Below are positions 15,965 through 24,629 of a stretch of DNA of 64,000 nt, one piece after another. Source of the stretch: Paenibacillus campinasensis (GTDB lineage Bacteria > Bacillota > Bacilli > Paenibacillales > Paenibacillaceae). Position numbers and translations under genes: made by a program. The notes beneath the pieces were generated by a model, which worked only from the letters and a program-made list of their open reading frames with translations, made no database searches and was not told the DNA's origin. Within the stretch, counting starts at the first letter, position 1. Every line of letters starts with the position of its first letter. The stretch spans positions 62,001 to 126,000 of the forward strand of contig NZ_NPBY01000049.1 in assembly GCF_002272015.1 (NCBI RefSeq). Direction: 5' to 3'.

Positions 15965-17353
15965 CTACAAAAAGCGGCGATGGAGCTTCTTGCCGTCGTA
16001 CGAGAACAGAATGGTCTTGCCTTCGACGATGGTTTGCAGATGGATTGGCTTTCCCCACAGCCGGTAAACATAAGGAATGGTGCGCTCCATATATTTCAGG
16101 TCAAGCTCAATTCCTTCGTACATATGCTGGATCATCAGCTCTCCGGCGCGGAGATGATCGCCGTCGGTGACAACCAGATACGGAGAGCCCCCGTTCACAC
16201 GTGAGACAACGAGCTGATCGCGTATGTTTTCCCATGCTTTATCGGTAATTTTCCATTCAGGCCCCTTCTTCTCAAACACATACAGATCGAGGTCTTCGAC
16301 CAGTTCCTGGGTCAAATAGTTACGCAGGAAGGACGTATCGGAATCGTATTCGCGCACCTCGAATATTTTATCCCGGTCCCAGCGCCGCTCGATATCCTCG
16401 AAGATTTTCAGACCGAGATAATACGGATTCAGGCTGTGGCGGGAAGGCTGCACGACCGAAGCGTTAAGCTTGGCGAATTCCACCGTCTCCTCGCTTGTCA
16501 GATCCATCTCCCGGAGAATGCGCTGATGCCAGTAGGAGGCCCATCCCTCGTTCATAATTTTGGTTTCCATCTGCGGCCAGAAGTACAGCATCTCCTCCCG
16601 GAGCATGCTCATAATGTCACGCTGCCAGTCCTCCAGCTCATGGGAGTACTCCTGGATGAACCACATCAGATCCTTCTCGGGCTCTGCCGGGAATTTGCGG
16701 TGAGAGGCTGGCGCCTCGGATGCTTCCTTCGTGTTCTGCTCCAGCTCCCACAGATCATCATAGCGTCCAGGGGGCTTCTGTTTCCTGGCTTCTTCCTTGC
16801 GCTCCATCTCCCGGCGCTGATTATGGCGCTGTTTATCCAGATTGCCTGGCCGAATGATTTGAGGGTCGACATGCTCCTGAATCGCGAGCACGGCATCAAT
16901 GAACTGCTCGACAGCGGCGGTGCCATGCTCCAGCTCGTAGCGGGAGACACGCTCGGCTGTGGCAGACATGCTCTCGACCATATTGCGGTTTGAGGCGGAG
17001 AAGCGGGCATTATTTTTGAAAAAGTCGCAGTGGGCAAGCACATGGGCAACAATCAGCTTGTTCTGAATCAATGAATTGCCGTCGAGCAGAAAGGCGTAGC
17101 ACGGATTGGAATTAATGACAAGCTCATATATTTTGCTGAGACCGAAGTCATACTGCATTTTCATTTTATGAAAGGTTTTCCCGAAGCTCCAATGGCTGAA
17201 GCGGGTGGGCATTCCATAGGCACCAAAGGTGTATATGATGTCCGCCGGACAGATTTCATATCGCATCGGATAAAAGTCGAGGCCAAAACCTGCCGCAATC
17301 TCGGTTATTTCCTCAATCGAGCGTTCGAGTGCCGTTATCTCGTCCTGGTGCAC
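15965..17353 (-). CDS. spoVR: Stage V sporulation protein R
   Basis: A 462-residue SpoVR/YcgB-family protein. It has the invariant N-terminal block [32 protein letters not shown] (quoted in parts: [33 protein letters not shown]), then [30 protein letters not shown] and the C-terminal [12 protein letters not shown]. In B. subtilis it is needed for proper spore cortex formation; homologues elsewhere act with PrkA. A charged low-complexity segment (about 165-210) varies within the family. GTG start after AGAAGGGGGG. It converges with the HemAT-like gene and lies near, but not in an operon with, prkA. The molecular activity is not established. Confidence 0.96.
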   Translation of the reverse strand: MHQDEITALERSIEEITEIAAGFGLDFYPMRYEICPADIIYTFGAYGMPTRFSHWSFGKTFHKMKMQYDFGLSKIYELVINSNPCYAFLLDGNSLIQNKLIVAHVLAHCDFFKNNARFSASNRNMVESMSATAERVSRYELEHGTAAVEQFIDAVLAIQEHVDPQIIRPGNLDKQRHNQRREMERKEEARKQKPPGRYDDLWELEQNTKEASEAPASHRKFPAEPEKDLMWFIQEYSHELEDWQRDIMSMLREEMLYFWPQMETKIMNEGWASYWHQRILREMDLTSEETVEFAKLNASVVQPSRHSLNPYYLGLKIFEDIERRWDRDKIFEVREYDSDTSFLRNYLTQELVEDLDLYVFEKKGPEWKITDKAWENIRDQLVVSRVNGGSPYLVVTDGDHLRAGELMIQHMYEGIELDLKYMERTIPYVYRLWGKPIHLQTIVEGKTILFSYDGKKLHRRFL

Positions 17354-17597
17354 GAGAATCCCCCCTTCTCATGATAAAAAGCTGTTTCATACTCATATAT
17401 ATGGCGAGTTGGAGGAGATATGTGGGCTTTGGCACAGGCTCAACAAATTATAACTGCGACAAAAGCTGACATGCAGTGGGACGATGATTGCCAGAGCCGA
17501 ATTTGATACAATGATACATAATCCATAGGGATGACCGTTGAATCGGTGCCCGTTTTAATCGACCTGTGGACAATTTATAGACAGGGGGAAATTATCT

Positions 17598-19394
17598 ATG
17601 ATTCCGTTTCCTAAACCGGATGTGGAGCAATTTTTTCAAACCTACTTGATTCGGGCTTTCGGGGTCAGTGCGGATGAATCCAGGCTTGTGTTCACAAGCA
17701 CGCTCAGCGGCAAATTCAATCTGTGGGCCATGGACTTGAATGAGGCCACAGCCTATCCTTACCCGCTCACATACAATGACCAGGTCAGCAGCTTTATCAA
17801 GCTGGACCCGGAAGGGCGGCATATATTGACAGCCTTTGACCGTGACGGCAATGAGAACTATCAGTTCCATGCGCTTCGCTGGAATGGCGGTCATCCGTTG
17901 CCGCTATTTGAGGGGGAGGACCCGGATACCAAGCATTACTTTGTTCATTTGTCGGAGGACGGCCAAAGGCTGTATTACTCCACCTCCAAGGATAATCCGT
18001 CCTTTCTGAATGCGCGGGTGTACAATCTCGTTACGAAGGAGGACAAGCTGCTGATTGAAGGGCAGGATGCGGCGACCGAGCTTGCTGCCGTAAGCCCGGA
18101 TGAGCGTACAATGGTATATACAAAAGCATATGCCAATACCTACTATGTGAGCTATATTCTTCCTGAGGGCGGAGAGCCGCAGTGTCTGACGCCTGATCCG
18201 AATGTGACGCATATCGCGGGGGATCCTGTGTTTGCGGACAATGAGCGAGTCTATTTTGTCACCAACTATGATGCGGAATTCCCCTATGTGGCCGAGTACG
18301 ATCTGGCAACCCGAAGCTTCAAGCCTCTCGTTCACATCGAGCGCGAGAGCGTGAGCCTGCTGCGCTGGCACAAGGCTTCCCGCACGCTGTATATCGTCAC
18401 GGACAAAGGAGTGGAGGACCGGCTGTATGCATACTCGGTGGATCGCGGTGAGCTGACATCCATTTCCTTACCCGCGGATATTGTCGAACAATTGAATGTG
18501 ACCCCGTCGGGCAATCTGTACCTGCTCGCCCGCGGTGCGGTCAAGCCGTACAATATTTATCGCTATGCGGATGGCGCATGGACGATGCTGACCCACAATG
18601 TGCTGACCGGCTTGACGGAGAAAGACCTTTCTTATCCGGATGTGGTCACCTATTCATCCTTTGACGGGATGGAGATTGAAGCGCTGCTGTACCGTCCGAA
18701 TCCGGAGACGGCTAACGGCTACACGGTGTTTTGGCCGCACGGCGGACCTCAGGCTGCGGAGCGCAAGCAGTTCCGTGCCATGTTCCAGTACATCATTGCG
18801 CAGGGCTATCATATTTTCTGTCCGAACTTCCGCGGTAGCTCGGGCTATGGCAGCTCGTTTGTCAAAATGGTGGAGCAGGACTGGGGAGAAGGTCCGCGCA
18901 AGGACTGTCTTGCCGGCATGGACTGGCTGTTCGAGCAAGGCATCTCCAGCCCGGAGAAGCTGTTTGTGATGGGCGGCAGTTACGGCGGATATATGACCCT
19001 GCTCTTGGCCGGCCGGAATCCGGAATATTTCCGAGCTGCCATCGATATTGTCGGGGTGAGCAATCTGTTCACCTTCTACAACTCGGTTCCGGAACACTGG
19101 AAGCCGATGATGGAGCTGTGGATTGGGAATCCGGAGCGGGACAAGGAACGGTTTATCAAGGATTCCCCGATTACCTATCTGGATCATATGGTGAATCCGA
19201 TGATGATCATTCAGGGCGCGAATGACCCGCGTGTAGTGAAAGAGGAATCGGACCAGATTGTTGAAGCGCTTCAGGCCCAGGGCCGGGATATCGAGTACTT
19301 GGTGTTCGATGATGAAGGCCACGGCATCACGAAGAAGGAGAACGAGAAGGTGGCTTACGCCCGAATCGTTGAATTTTTGAAACGCAATCATTAA
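17598..19394 (+). CDS. S9 family (prolyl oligopeptidase) peptidase
   Basis: A 598-residue cytoplasmic serine peptidase without a signal peptide. Residues 1-340 form a beta-propeller-like region with WD40/PD40-type repeats (GVSADESRLVFTS, KLDPEGRHILTA, AAVSPDERTMVYT). Residues 350-598 form an alpha/beta hydrolase domain with nucleophile Ser461 (MGGSYGGYM), Asp543 (GANDPRV) and His575 (DEGHG). The oxyanion region HGGPQ and the FRGSSGYG motif are typical of acylaminoacyl peptidase-like S9 enzymes, which release residues from short peptides. ATG start after a GGGGGA site. It has its own terminator and no obvious functional neighbour. Confidence 0.93.
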   Translation: MIPFPKPDVEQFFQTYLIRAFGVSADESRLVFTSTLSGKFNLWAMDLNEATAYPYPLTYNDQVSSFIKLDPEGRHILTAFDRDGNENYQFHALRWNGGHPLPLFEGEDPDTKHYFVHLSEDGQRLYYSTSKDNPSFLNARVYNLVTKEDKLLIEGQDAATELAAVSPDERTMVYTKAYANTYYVSYILPEGGEPQCLTPDPNVTHIAGDPVFADNERVYFVTNYDAEFPYVAEYDLATRSFKPLVHIERESVSLLRWHKASRTLYIVTDKGVEDRLYAYSVDRGELTSISLPADIVEQLNVTPSGNLYLLARGAVKPYNIYRYADGAWTMLTHNVLTGLTEKDLSYPDVVTYSSFDGMEIEALLYRPNPETANGYTVFWPHGGPQAAERKQFRAMFQYIIAQGYHIFCPNFRGSSGYGSSFVKMVEQDWGEGPRKDCLAGMDWLFEQGISSPEKLFVMGGSYGGYMTLLLAGRNPEYFRAAIDIVGVSNLFTFYNSVPEHWKPMMELWIGNPERDKERFIKDSPITYLDHMVNPMMIIQGANDPRVVKEESDQIVEALQAQGRDIEYLVFDDEGHGITKKENEKVAYARIVEFLKRNH

Positions 19395-19434
19395 GGGATG
19401 GCATATGTTACCCCTGTAGAATGGATCCGGTTAG

Positions 19435-19472
19435 CCCCTGAGGTGAAGCCGATCTGTTCTCGGGGGTTTTTC
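19435..19472 (+). terminator. Rho-independent terminator of the S9 peptidase gene
   Basis: Stem CCCCTGAG/CTCGGGGG with a 16-base loop, followed by TTTTT. Confidence 0.75.
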
Positions 19473-19579
19473 TATATTAACATCTTGGATGAGTTGACAG
19501 CTCTCATGCCCTCATGATATTCATAAGTGGTAAATATGGAAAAATCATGATTATCATCACTCATAGAGGAGTTGGCGCT

Positions 19580-20098
19580 GTGAAAGCCGGCAATCGGGTC
19601 TCGCCCGGGACCGTGATAAAACTTACGATGTTGTTCGCTTTGATCTGTATAACGATATTTGCAGCAATGGATCATATGCATCCCCATGAAGAAGTCATCA
19701 CAACGGAACTGGTCGTTATGGAGAGGTTGGCGGATACCCCAAACACCGATGGAAGGTATGATACCGTAGGCTATTCTGTCATGGGCAGCACGACCAAGAC
19801 CGTGACAGATCGAGCAGGTGCACTTCGTCAGCTTGAAAGTCAATCGGTGACGGATCATTATGACTTCCAGGGCCGGTATGAAGGCACCTATCTGGAACGA
19901 ACACAGCATACGCTCCGGAGGCAAGCCGAAGCGGTCCAACAGACCGCAACACGAACCTCACCCGTTCATGATCCGGACAGGATTGAGGACTTTATAGCAA
20001 GCGGGCAGATAATTCAATGGATTGACCTCACAGCGGAAGAGGAGCAAGCATTGGCGGATCAAATCCAGGAGATGATGAATCAACTTTTCCCCCGATAA
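19580..20098 (+). CDS. Hypothetical membrane-anchored protein
   Basis: 172 residues from a GTG start with AGAGGAG 8 bases upstream; an in-frame ATG 22 codons earlier lacks a ribosome site. A single hydrophobic segment (about residues 12-28, VIKLTMLFALICITIFAAM) is followed by a hydrophilic region, so the bulk is probably outside the membrane. The C-terminal part (DRIEDFIASGQIIQWIDLTAEEEQALADQI, quoted as FIASGQIIQWIDLTAEEEQ) is helical and acidic. No catalytic motif or known family was recognised; a BofC-like role was considered but not supported. It lies just upstream of the sr1P gene on the same strand, without a clear terminator between them. Confidence 0.7.
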   Translation: MKAGNRVSPGTVIKLTMLFALICITIFAAMDHMHPHEEVITTELVVMERLADTPNTDGRYDTVGYSVMGSTTKTVTDRAGALRQLESQSVTDHYDFQGRYEGTYLERTQHTLRRQAEAVQQTATRTSPVHDPDRIEDFIASGQIIQWIDLTAEEEQALADQIQEMMNQLFPR

Positions 20099-20294
20099 GA
20101 TCACTTGCTACTCATAACGGACGAAAACTCCCAATACAATAAGGAATAAGACAGCAGAGCAAGGAGACAGATGTAGCGTAGTTTTAGCGCCGGTTGGATC
20201 AAAGCGTGGAAGAAGCCTTTGACGGAGTTGGAGGTGAAGTTAAGCGCACTTCTTGACGGCTTCTTGCGACACAAAAACCTTGAGGAGGAGTAAA

Positions 20295-20468
20295 ATGAGA
20301 GCGTTAACAAGTCCCGAGGCGGCAAAAAACGGTTCTGGACAGGATTGGGGGCTTATTATTTGTACCGGCTGCAGTGATATTATCGACACGATGCCAACCG
20401 ACGGTGTCAAAATTCTGTATGGCTACTGCGGCAATGAAGAATGCACGGGCAAACGCCGCGAGGATTAA
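20295..20468 (+). CDS. sr1P: SR1P-like GapA-binding small peptide
   Basis: A 57-residue peptide. Its C-terminal part (GLIICTGCSDIIDTMP, then KILYGYCGNEEC) matches the SR1P peptide of B. subtilis in order and spacing: a CxxC pair, a helix, LYG, then two further Cys residues. In Bacillus SR1P is encoded on the dual-function SR1 RNA, binds GapA and promotes its interaction with RNase J1; the RNA also base-pairs with ahrC mRNA. This homologue has an N-terminal extension of about 18 residues. ATG start after GAGGAGGAG. The next gene is ccpN, whose product represses sr1 in Bacillus. The 3' hairpin at 20498 would end an SR1-like transcript. Confidence 0.8.
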   Translation: MRALTSPEAAKNGSGQDWGLIICTGCSDIIDTMPTDGVKILYGYCGNEECTGKRRED

Positions 20469-20497
20469 GCAATCGGTCGTTCACATAACTGCGAATC

Positions 20498-20539
20498 AAG
20501 CATGCTTTCAGGTCTTTGACCTGGGAGCATGCTTTTTTT
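20498..20539 (+). terminator. Rho-independent terminator of the SR1-like transcript
   Basis: Stem AAGCATGC-TTCAGGTC/GACCTGG-AGCATGCTT with small mismatches, followed by a T tract 30 bases after the sr1P stop. Confidence 0.85.
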
Positions 20540-20785
20540 GATGACGGGTTCGTTCTAACAGCGGACGCAGCAGACATAGCGGACATCTAGATTCGTCATC
20601 ATCGTTGCAGATTTTAGCCATAGTCTCTATCAATGACTGCTCCCCAAATGATTGATGCCCTTTATTGCCAATTTCAGGCGAAAATATGTTGCATATATAA
20701 TATATATGACGTATTATATCCGCAAGCAGGAAAATAATGTGTACAAAATGAGAGCAAACAGCTGCGGCTACCAGGAGGGATCACT

Positions 20786-21427
20786 ATCGAACTGACACCT
20801 AGACAGTTGGATATCGTCAATATCGTAAAAAAACACGCCCCGATCACCGGAGACCAAATCGCGGAAATGCTGAATGTCAGCCGGGCCACCCTGAGGACCG
20901 ATTTATCCAAGCTGGTCATTCTGGATTATATCGATGCCAAGCCCAAGGTCGGTTATTTTCTAGGGAAACGGGGGACACCCGACCGGGAGGAGAAGCTTCG
21001 TCTGCTGGAGATGAAGGTAGGGGATGTGCACGGTGTTCCTGTCATCATCCGGGAGACGACAACGATTCATGAAGCGGTTGTGTCGCTGTTTCTTGAGAAT
21101 GTGGGTACCCTCATCGTCACGGATGCGGATGGACATCTGGCCGGAATCGTGTCACGAAAGGACCTGCTCAAGGTAACGCTTGGCAATCCGTCGGCCTCCT
21201 CGATGCCGGTCAGCATGATCATGACCCGGCGCCCTAATGTGACCACAGTGCAGCCCGAGGATACCGTCCTCCATGCTGCTCGAAAAATTATCGCCCAGCA
21301 AATCGACAGTCTGCCGGTTGTCGTTCCTTCCGCTTCCGGGCAACCCGGCGAAAGCTGGAAGGTCGTTGGGCGAATTACAAAAACAAATATCATCAAAATG
21401 TTGCTCGATAGGGTAGCAGAGGAGTAG
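20786..21427 (+). CDS. ccpN: CcpN-type transcriptional repressor (HTH plus CBS domains)
   Basis: CcpN (YqzB) represses gluconeogenic genes (gapB, pckA) and sr1 when glucose is present, sensing ATP/ADP through its CBS pair. Here an N-terminal winged helix (IVKKHAPITGDQIAEMLNVSRATLRTDLSKL, quoted as PITGDQIAEMLNVSRATL) is followed by two CBS domains (about 75-205). The start is unusual. Between the upstream stop at 20735 and TTG at 20807 the frame has no ATG or GTG. A perfect AGGAGG at 20773-20778 is ideally spaced for ATC at 20786, from which the protein reads IELTPRQ, matching the known CcpN N terminus. CTG at 20792 is the other option, and TTG at 20807 is too distant. yqfL follows by 13 bases. 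Confidence 0.9.
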   Translation: MELTPRQLDIVNIVKKHAPITGDQIAEMLNVSRATLRTDLSKLVILDYIDAKPKVGYFLGKRGTPDREEKLRLLEMKVGDVHGVPVIIRETTTIHEAVVSLFLENVGTLIVTDADGHLAGIVSRKDLLKVTLGNPSASSMPVSMIMTRRPNVTTVQPEDTVLHAARKIIAQQIDSLPVVVPSASGQPGESWKVVGRITKTNIIKMLLDRVAEE

Positions 21428-21440
21428 TGGGAGGAATGGG

Positions 21441-22253
21441 ATGGATCAGTCATCGACGCATTTTATAGCGATATGTTCGGACTCGATTGGGGAGACGGCA
21501 GAGGCTGTCGTGCAGGCGACTCTGCGGCAGTTCGAGCTTCCGAATACGGAAATCAAGCGGTATATGAATGTGCGGGACGAGGAGGAACTGACCGCACTGA
21601 TGGAGGAAGTGGCCCGGCGTGGCGGATTTGTCGCTTATACGCTGGTGCAGCCAGAGCTTCGGGAGGCGATGCGGGAGGAAGCGGTTCGGCTCAATATCCG
21701 TGCAGTGGATATTATGGGTCCGATGATGCAGGCATTTGCCGATACGTTCAACGATGATCCCAAGCGGCTGCCCGGCCTTCTTCATCGTCTGGACGACAGT
21801 TATTTTCGCCGGGTGGAGGCGATGGAGTTTGCTGTTCAGTATGATGACGGCAAGGATGTGAGCGCCATTCTTAAAGCGGATATTATACTGCTTGGCGTAT
21901 CGCGGATATCGAAGACACCGCTGTCGATGTTTCTTGCACATAAAGGCTACAAGACGGTCAATTACCCGGTTGTGCCCGAGATGGCGCTGCCATCGCAGCT
22001 GCAGGAGGTGAAGCAGGGCATCATTATCGGTCTGACGATGGATGCCGAGCATCTGCTCAAAATTCGCAGCGAGCGGCTGAAGGTGATGGGGCTCCCGCAT
22101 CAGGTGCAGTATGCAACGCTGGAGCGAATCCAAGAGGAGCTGGACTATGCGAAGCTGCTGTATAACGATCTTGGGTGTCCGGTCATCGATGTGACAGATA
22201 AAGCGATTGAAGAGTCTGCTGGACTAATTATGAATTTGATTCATCATAGATAA
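21441..22253 (+). CDS. yqfL: Pyruvate, phosphate dikinase regulatory protein (kinase/pyrophosphorylase)
   Basis: A 270-residue DUF299 protein. In this family one enzyme inactivates pyruvate phosphate dikinase (or PEP synthase) by ADP-dependent threonine phosphorylation and reactivates it by Pi-dependent dephosphorylation. The nucleotide-binding loop is in LLGVSRISKTPLSMFLA, and the start (HFIAICSDSIGETAEAVVQA) and the D-V-T-D-K-A-I-E-E end are typical. In B. subtilis yqfL is cotranscribed with ccpN and its product is also needed for full CcpN function. The same order is kept here with a 13-base gap. Whether the target is PPDK or PEP synthase cannot be told from this window. Confidence 0.94.
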   Translation: MDQSSTHFIAICSDSIGETAEAVVQATLRQFELPNTEIKRYMNVRDEEELTALMEEVARRGGFVAYTLVQPELREAMREEAVRLNIRAVDIMGPMMQAFADTFNDDPKRLPGLLHRLDDSYFRRVEAMEFAVQYDDGKDVSAILKADIILLGVSRISKTPLSMFLAHKGYKTVNYPVVPEMALPSQLQEVKQGIIIGLTMDAEHLLKIRSERLKVMGLPHQVQYATLERIQEELDYAKLLYNDLGCPVIDVTDKAIEESAGLIMNLIHHR

Positions 22254-22275
22254 GGATTAGAGGAGGAGAGCGGCG

Positions 22276-23268
22276 ATGGAGAGCCAACTGGCGCTTGAAC
22301 TGGTAAGGGTAACGGAGGAAGCAGCACTGAGGTCGGCATTGTGGTCAGGCAGAGGAGACAAGAACAGTGCAGATGAGGCTGCCACTACCGGGATGCGGGA
22401 GCAGTTTGATTCGGTAGCGATGGATGGGGTCGTCGTGATTGGCGAAGGTGAGATGGATGAGGCCCCAATGCTCTACATCGGTGAACGAGTCGGCAATGGC
22501 CAAGGGCCGCAGATGGATGTGGCCGTAGATCCGCTGGAGGGAACCGAGACCGTAGCGAATGGTCTCAACAATGCGCTGTCCGTCATCGCCGCTGCACCAA
22601 GAGGCCAGCTGCTCCATGCCCCGGACATTTATATGCACAAGCTTGCAGCTGGCCCCGAGCTGGCAGGCAAGCTGAGCCTGGATGATCCAATTGAGCTGAC
22701 GCTGCGGAAGGCATCGGCGATTCTGGGCAGACCGCTGTCCGAGATGACGGTATCGATCCTCGATCGGAAAAGGCACGAGGACATGATCAAGGCGCTCCGA
22801 AATGCCGGGGTGCGAATCAAACTTCTGACCCATGGCGATGTCATGGGTGCGATCGAGACTTGCCTGGATAACGAAGTTGATCTGTATGTCGGTTCAGGCG
22901 GTGCCCCGGAAGGGGTGCTTGCAGCCGCCGCACTGAAATGCCTTGGCGGCGAAATTCAGGGGAGGCTTATTCCGGAGACGGCGGAGGACTATGAGCGCTG
23001 CACGAGGATGGGACTGGAGCATCCTGAGCAGCTGCTGCAACTGGAGGATATGGTCGGCTCCGAGGGTGTCATGTTTGTCGCCACGGGAGTCACCTCAGGC
23101 GAGTTTCTGCGCGGGGTCAAATACTTGACGGGACAACGGGCGGAAACGCATTCGGTCATGATGTACTCGGGGACGCGAACGGTTCGTTATCTTCGCAGTG
23201 TCCATCATCGATTCCGGCATTCGGACCCCGTGGCCGAGGTCCGCACGCAAGCCGTCTCTTCCTTGTAA
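22276..23268 (+). CDS. glpX: Fructose-1,6-bisphosphatase, class II
   Basis: Hydrolyses fructose 1,6-bisphosphate to fructose 6-phosphate, the committed step of gluconeogenesis; lithium-sensitive and metal-dependent in this family. The 330-residue protein shows GEGEMDEAPMLYIGE, the metal-site DPLEGTETVANG, YVGSGGAPEGVLAAAALK and the late ATGVTSG motif. It follows yqfL by 22 bases with AGAGGAGGAG before the ATG, so it is likely cotranscribed with ccpN-yqfL. That would place a target enzyme of gluconeogenesis in one transcript with its regulators. A terminator follows at 23347. Confidence 0.96.
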   Translation: MESQLALELVRVTEEAALRSALWSGRGDKNSADEAATTGMREQFDSVAMDGVVVIGEGEMDEAPMLYIGERVGNGQGPQMDVAVDPLEGTETVANGLNNALSVIAAAPRGQLLHAPDIYMHKLAAGPELAGKLSLDDPIELTLRKASAILGRPLSEMTVSILDRKRHEDMIKALRNAGVRIKLLTHGDVMGAIETCLDNEVDLYVGSGGAPEGVLAAAALKCLGGEIQGRLIPETAEDYERCTRMGLEHPEQLLQLEDMVGSEGVMFVATGVTSGEFLRGVKYLTGQRAETHSVMMYSGTRTVRYLRSVHHRFRHSDPVAEVRTQAVSSL

Positions 23269-23346
23269 GGTCCCGGGCCTGAAGGGGCATCACAACCGGG
23301 TGCGAAGGAGCAGGAAGGATCAGCAGGATGGCACTGAACAACAACA

Positions 23347-23399
23347 GGAGCTATTGCCATGATGGGCGAGATGTTGTCCCATGCGCGATAGCTCCTTTT
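23347..23399 (+). terminator. Likely terminator of the ccpN-yqfL-glpX unit
   Basis: An 8-bp stem GGAGCTAT/ATAGCTCC encloses a 33-base loop, followed by TTTT. Confidence 0.6.
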
Positions 23400-23424
23400 G
23401 CAGCTGTTATCAAGGTCATGTCAA

Positions 23425-23934
23425 TTAAGGCTCCTGGCGCTTTTTGGCGCCGAGCATCATCCATACTCCGGCAAGAAGCAGCACAATTGCGATAAAAGGT
23501 TGTACAGCAGAGACGTATGTAAGCATAGGACCGATCGAGAACACAACAAAGAACAACAGGGACAGCACGGTCAAAATATTAATCGGAATCAGCAGAAACT
23601 TGTTGCGCGGCCCAAACCAGTAAAACTCAAACAGCCCCACTGCGGGAGCCAGAATGAACCCCGGCCACATGATATCCCAGCTGTCAAACAAGGTAGCAAT
23701 CTGACAGATAACGCCCACCGTCAGCAGGACTCCGCCTGGAATGAGAAGGCCGACACCTTTAGCCCCTGTGAGCGAGAAATACATCCAATGGAACAGGACG
23801 CCGAGCGGAATGATAAAAATAGCGGCCCAGAAGTTCGAGAAGATGTTCCCCGCTTCAATAGAGCTTCCCTGGTTCATTAACAGAAAAACTCCGAGCACAA
23901 TCAACAGTCCCGCCCCGAGTGTTTGTTTCTTCAT
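23425..23934 (-). CDS. Small multi-pass membrane protein
   Basis: 169 residues with five or so hydrophobic segments (about 7-20, 37-60, 62-85, 92-108, 114-160) and short polar loops, ending in a basic tail (GAKKRQEP). It resembles the DUF5668/LiaI-like small envelope proteins of Firmicutes in size and layout, but no diagnostic motif was recognised. ATG start after AAGGAGG. It stands alone, convergent with glpX. Function unknown; a role in envelope stress is only a guess from topology. Confidence 0.75.
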   Translation of the reverse strand: MKKQTLGAGLLIVLGVFLLMNQGSSIEAGNIFSNFWAAIFIIPLGVLFHWMYFSLTGAKGVGLLIPGGVLLTVGVICQIATLFDSWDIMWPGFILAPAVGLFEFYWFGPRNKFLLIPINILTVLSLLFFVVFSIGPMLTYVSAVQPFIAIVLLLAGVWMMLGAKKRQEP

Positions 23935-24172
23935 GCAACTTGACCTCCTTTCTTATAAAGATTCGCCGAATGGCGTTGGCTAGAACAACCATATCATGCG
24001 GTTTCGTATTTGTCTTCCGTCCCGGGGGAAGTGTACACCTAGACCAAAGTCCAGTGACGTATAGATTGGGCATCCGCTGCTCAATCTAATTCATAAGGAA
24101 GGTTTAATCAAGGGACAACCCGTTTAATATTGTCACAGATAGCCAATAACTCTGATGAGGATGGTGAATGGC

Positions 24173-24529
24173 ATGAGAATGTTCATGGTGAAGGTCATCG
24201 GAAATGGTGTCATCGTTGCAGGTTTGTTAATGCTGCTGGGGGGTGCATCGTTTATCGGTGCGGCAACAACGGCTCTGGCACTGACGATAATTGCATTTTT
24301 GCTTGGAGATTTAATTATTTTGCCCAGAACGAATAATGCGGCGGCCACGGCAGCGGATGCTTTTCTGGCGTTTATGCTGTTATGGGGCATTTCACGCACA
24401 TCAGGCTGGGAGATCAGCATTATGGAGCTCATTCTGATCGTGGCTGTACTCGGTGTGTTCGAATTTATTTTCCACACCATGTTGTACCGGACGGGCTATT
24501 TTAGCGGAGCGCGCAAAATTCGCTTCTAA
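24173..24529 (+). CDS. DUF2512 (YndM-like) membrane protein
   Basis: 118 residues with four predicted membrane helices: KVIGNGVIVAGLLMLLGG, an Ala/Leu-rich segment with LGDLIILPRTNN at its end, AFLAFMLLWGIS and ELILIVAVLGVFEFIFH. The LGDLIILPRTNNAAATAADA region is the signature of DUF2512, a family of small four-helix proteins in spore formers, with unknown function. The ATG at 24173 is preferred because the conserved part begins there; an ATG six codons earlier is possible. Probably monocistronic. Confidence 0.8.
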   Translation: MRMFMVKVIGNGVIVAGLLMLLGGASFIGAATTALALTIIAFLLGDLIILPRTNNAAATAADAFLAFMLLWGISRTSGWEISIMELILIVAVLGVFEFIFHTMLYRTGYFSGARKIRF

Positions 24530-24549
24530 ACTCATACTGAATCGTGCTT

Positions 24550-24599
24550 GAAAAAAAGACAGCTGCAGCTCCCTTGTATTAAGGGAGCAACACTGTCTT
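24550..24599 (-). terminator. Bidirectional terminator between DUF2512 and DegV genes
   Basis: A 7-bp AAGACAG stem and an inner GCTCCCTT/AAGGGAGC stem form one hairpin. On the minus strand it ends in seven T residues after degV; on the plus strand the T tract is poorer. Confidence 0.75.
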
Positions 24600-24629
24600 G
24601 TTTCATGAACTATGATATGAAATTGCGGT

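Noticed and set aside
19580..20098. Assignment of the membrane-anchored hypothetical protein as BofC
   Set aside because: Size and single helix fit loosely, but none of the remembered BofC motifs are present.
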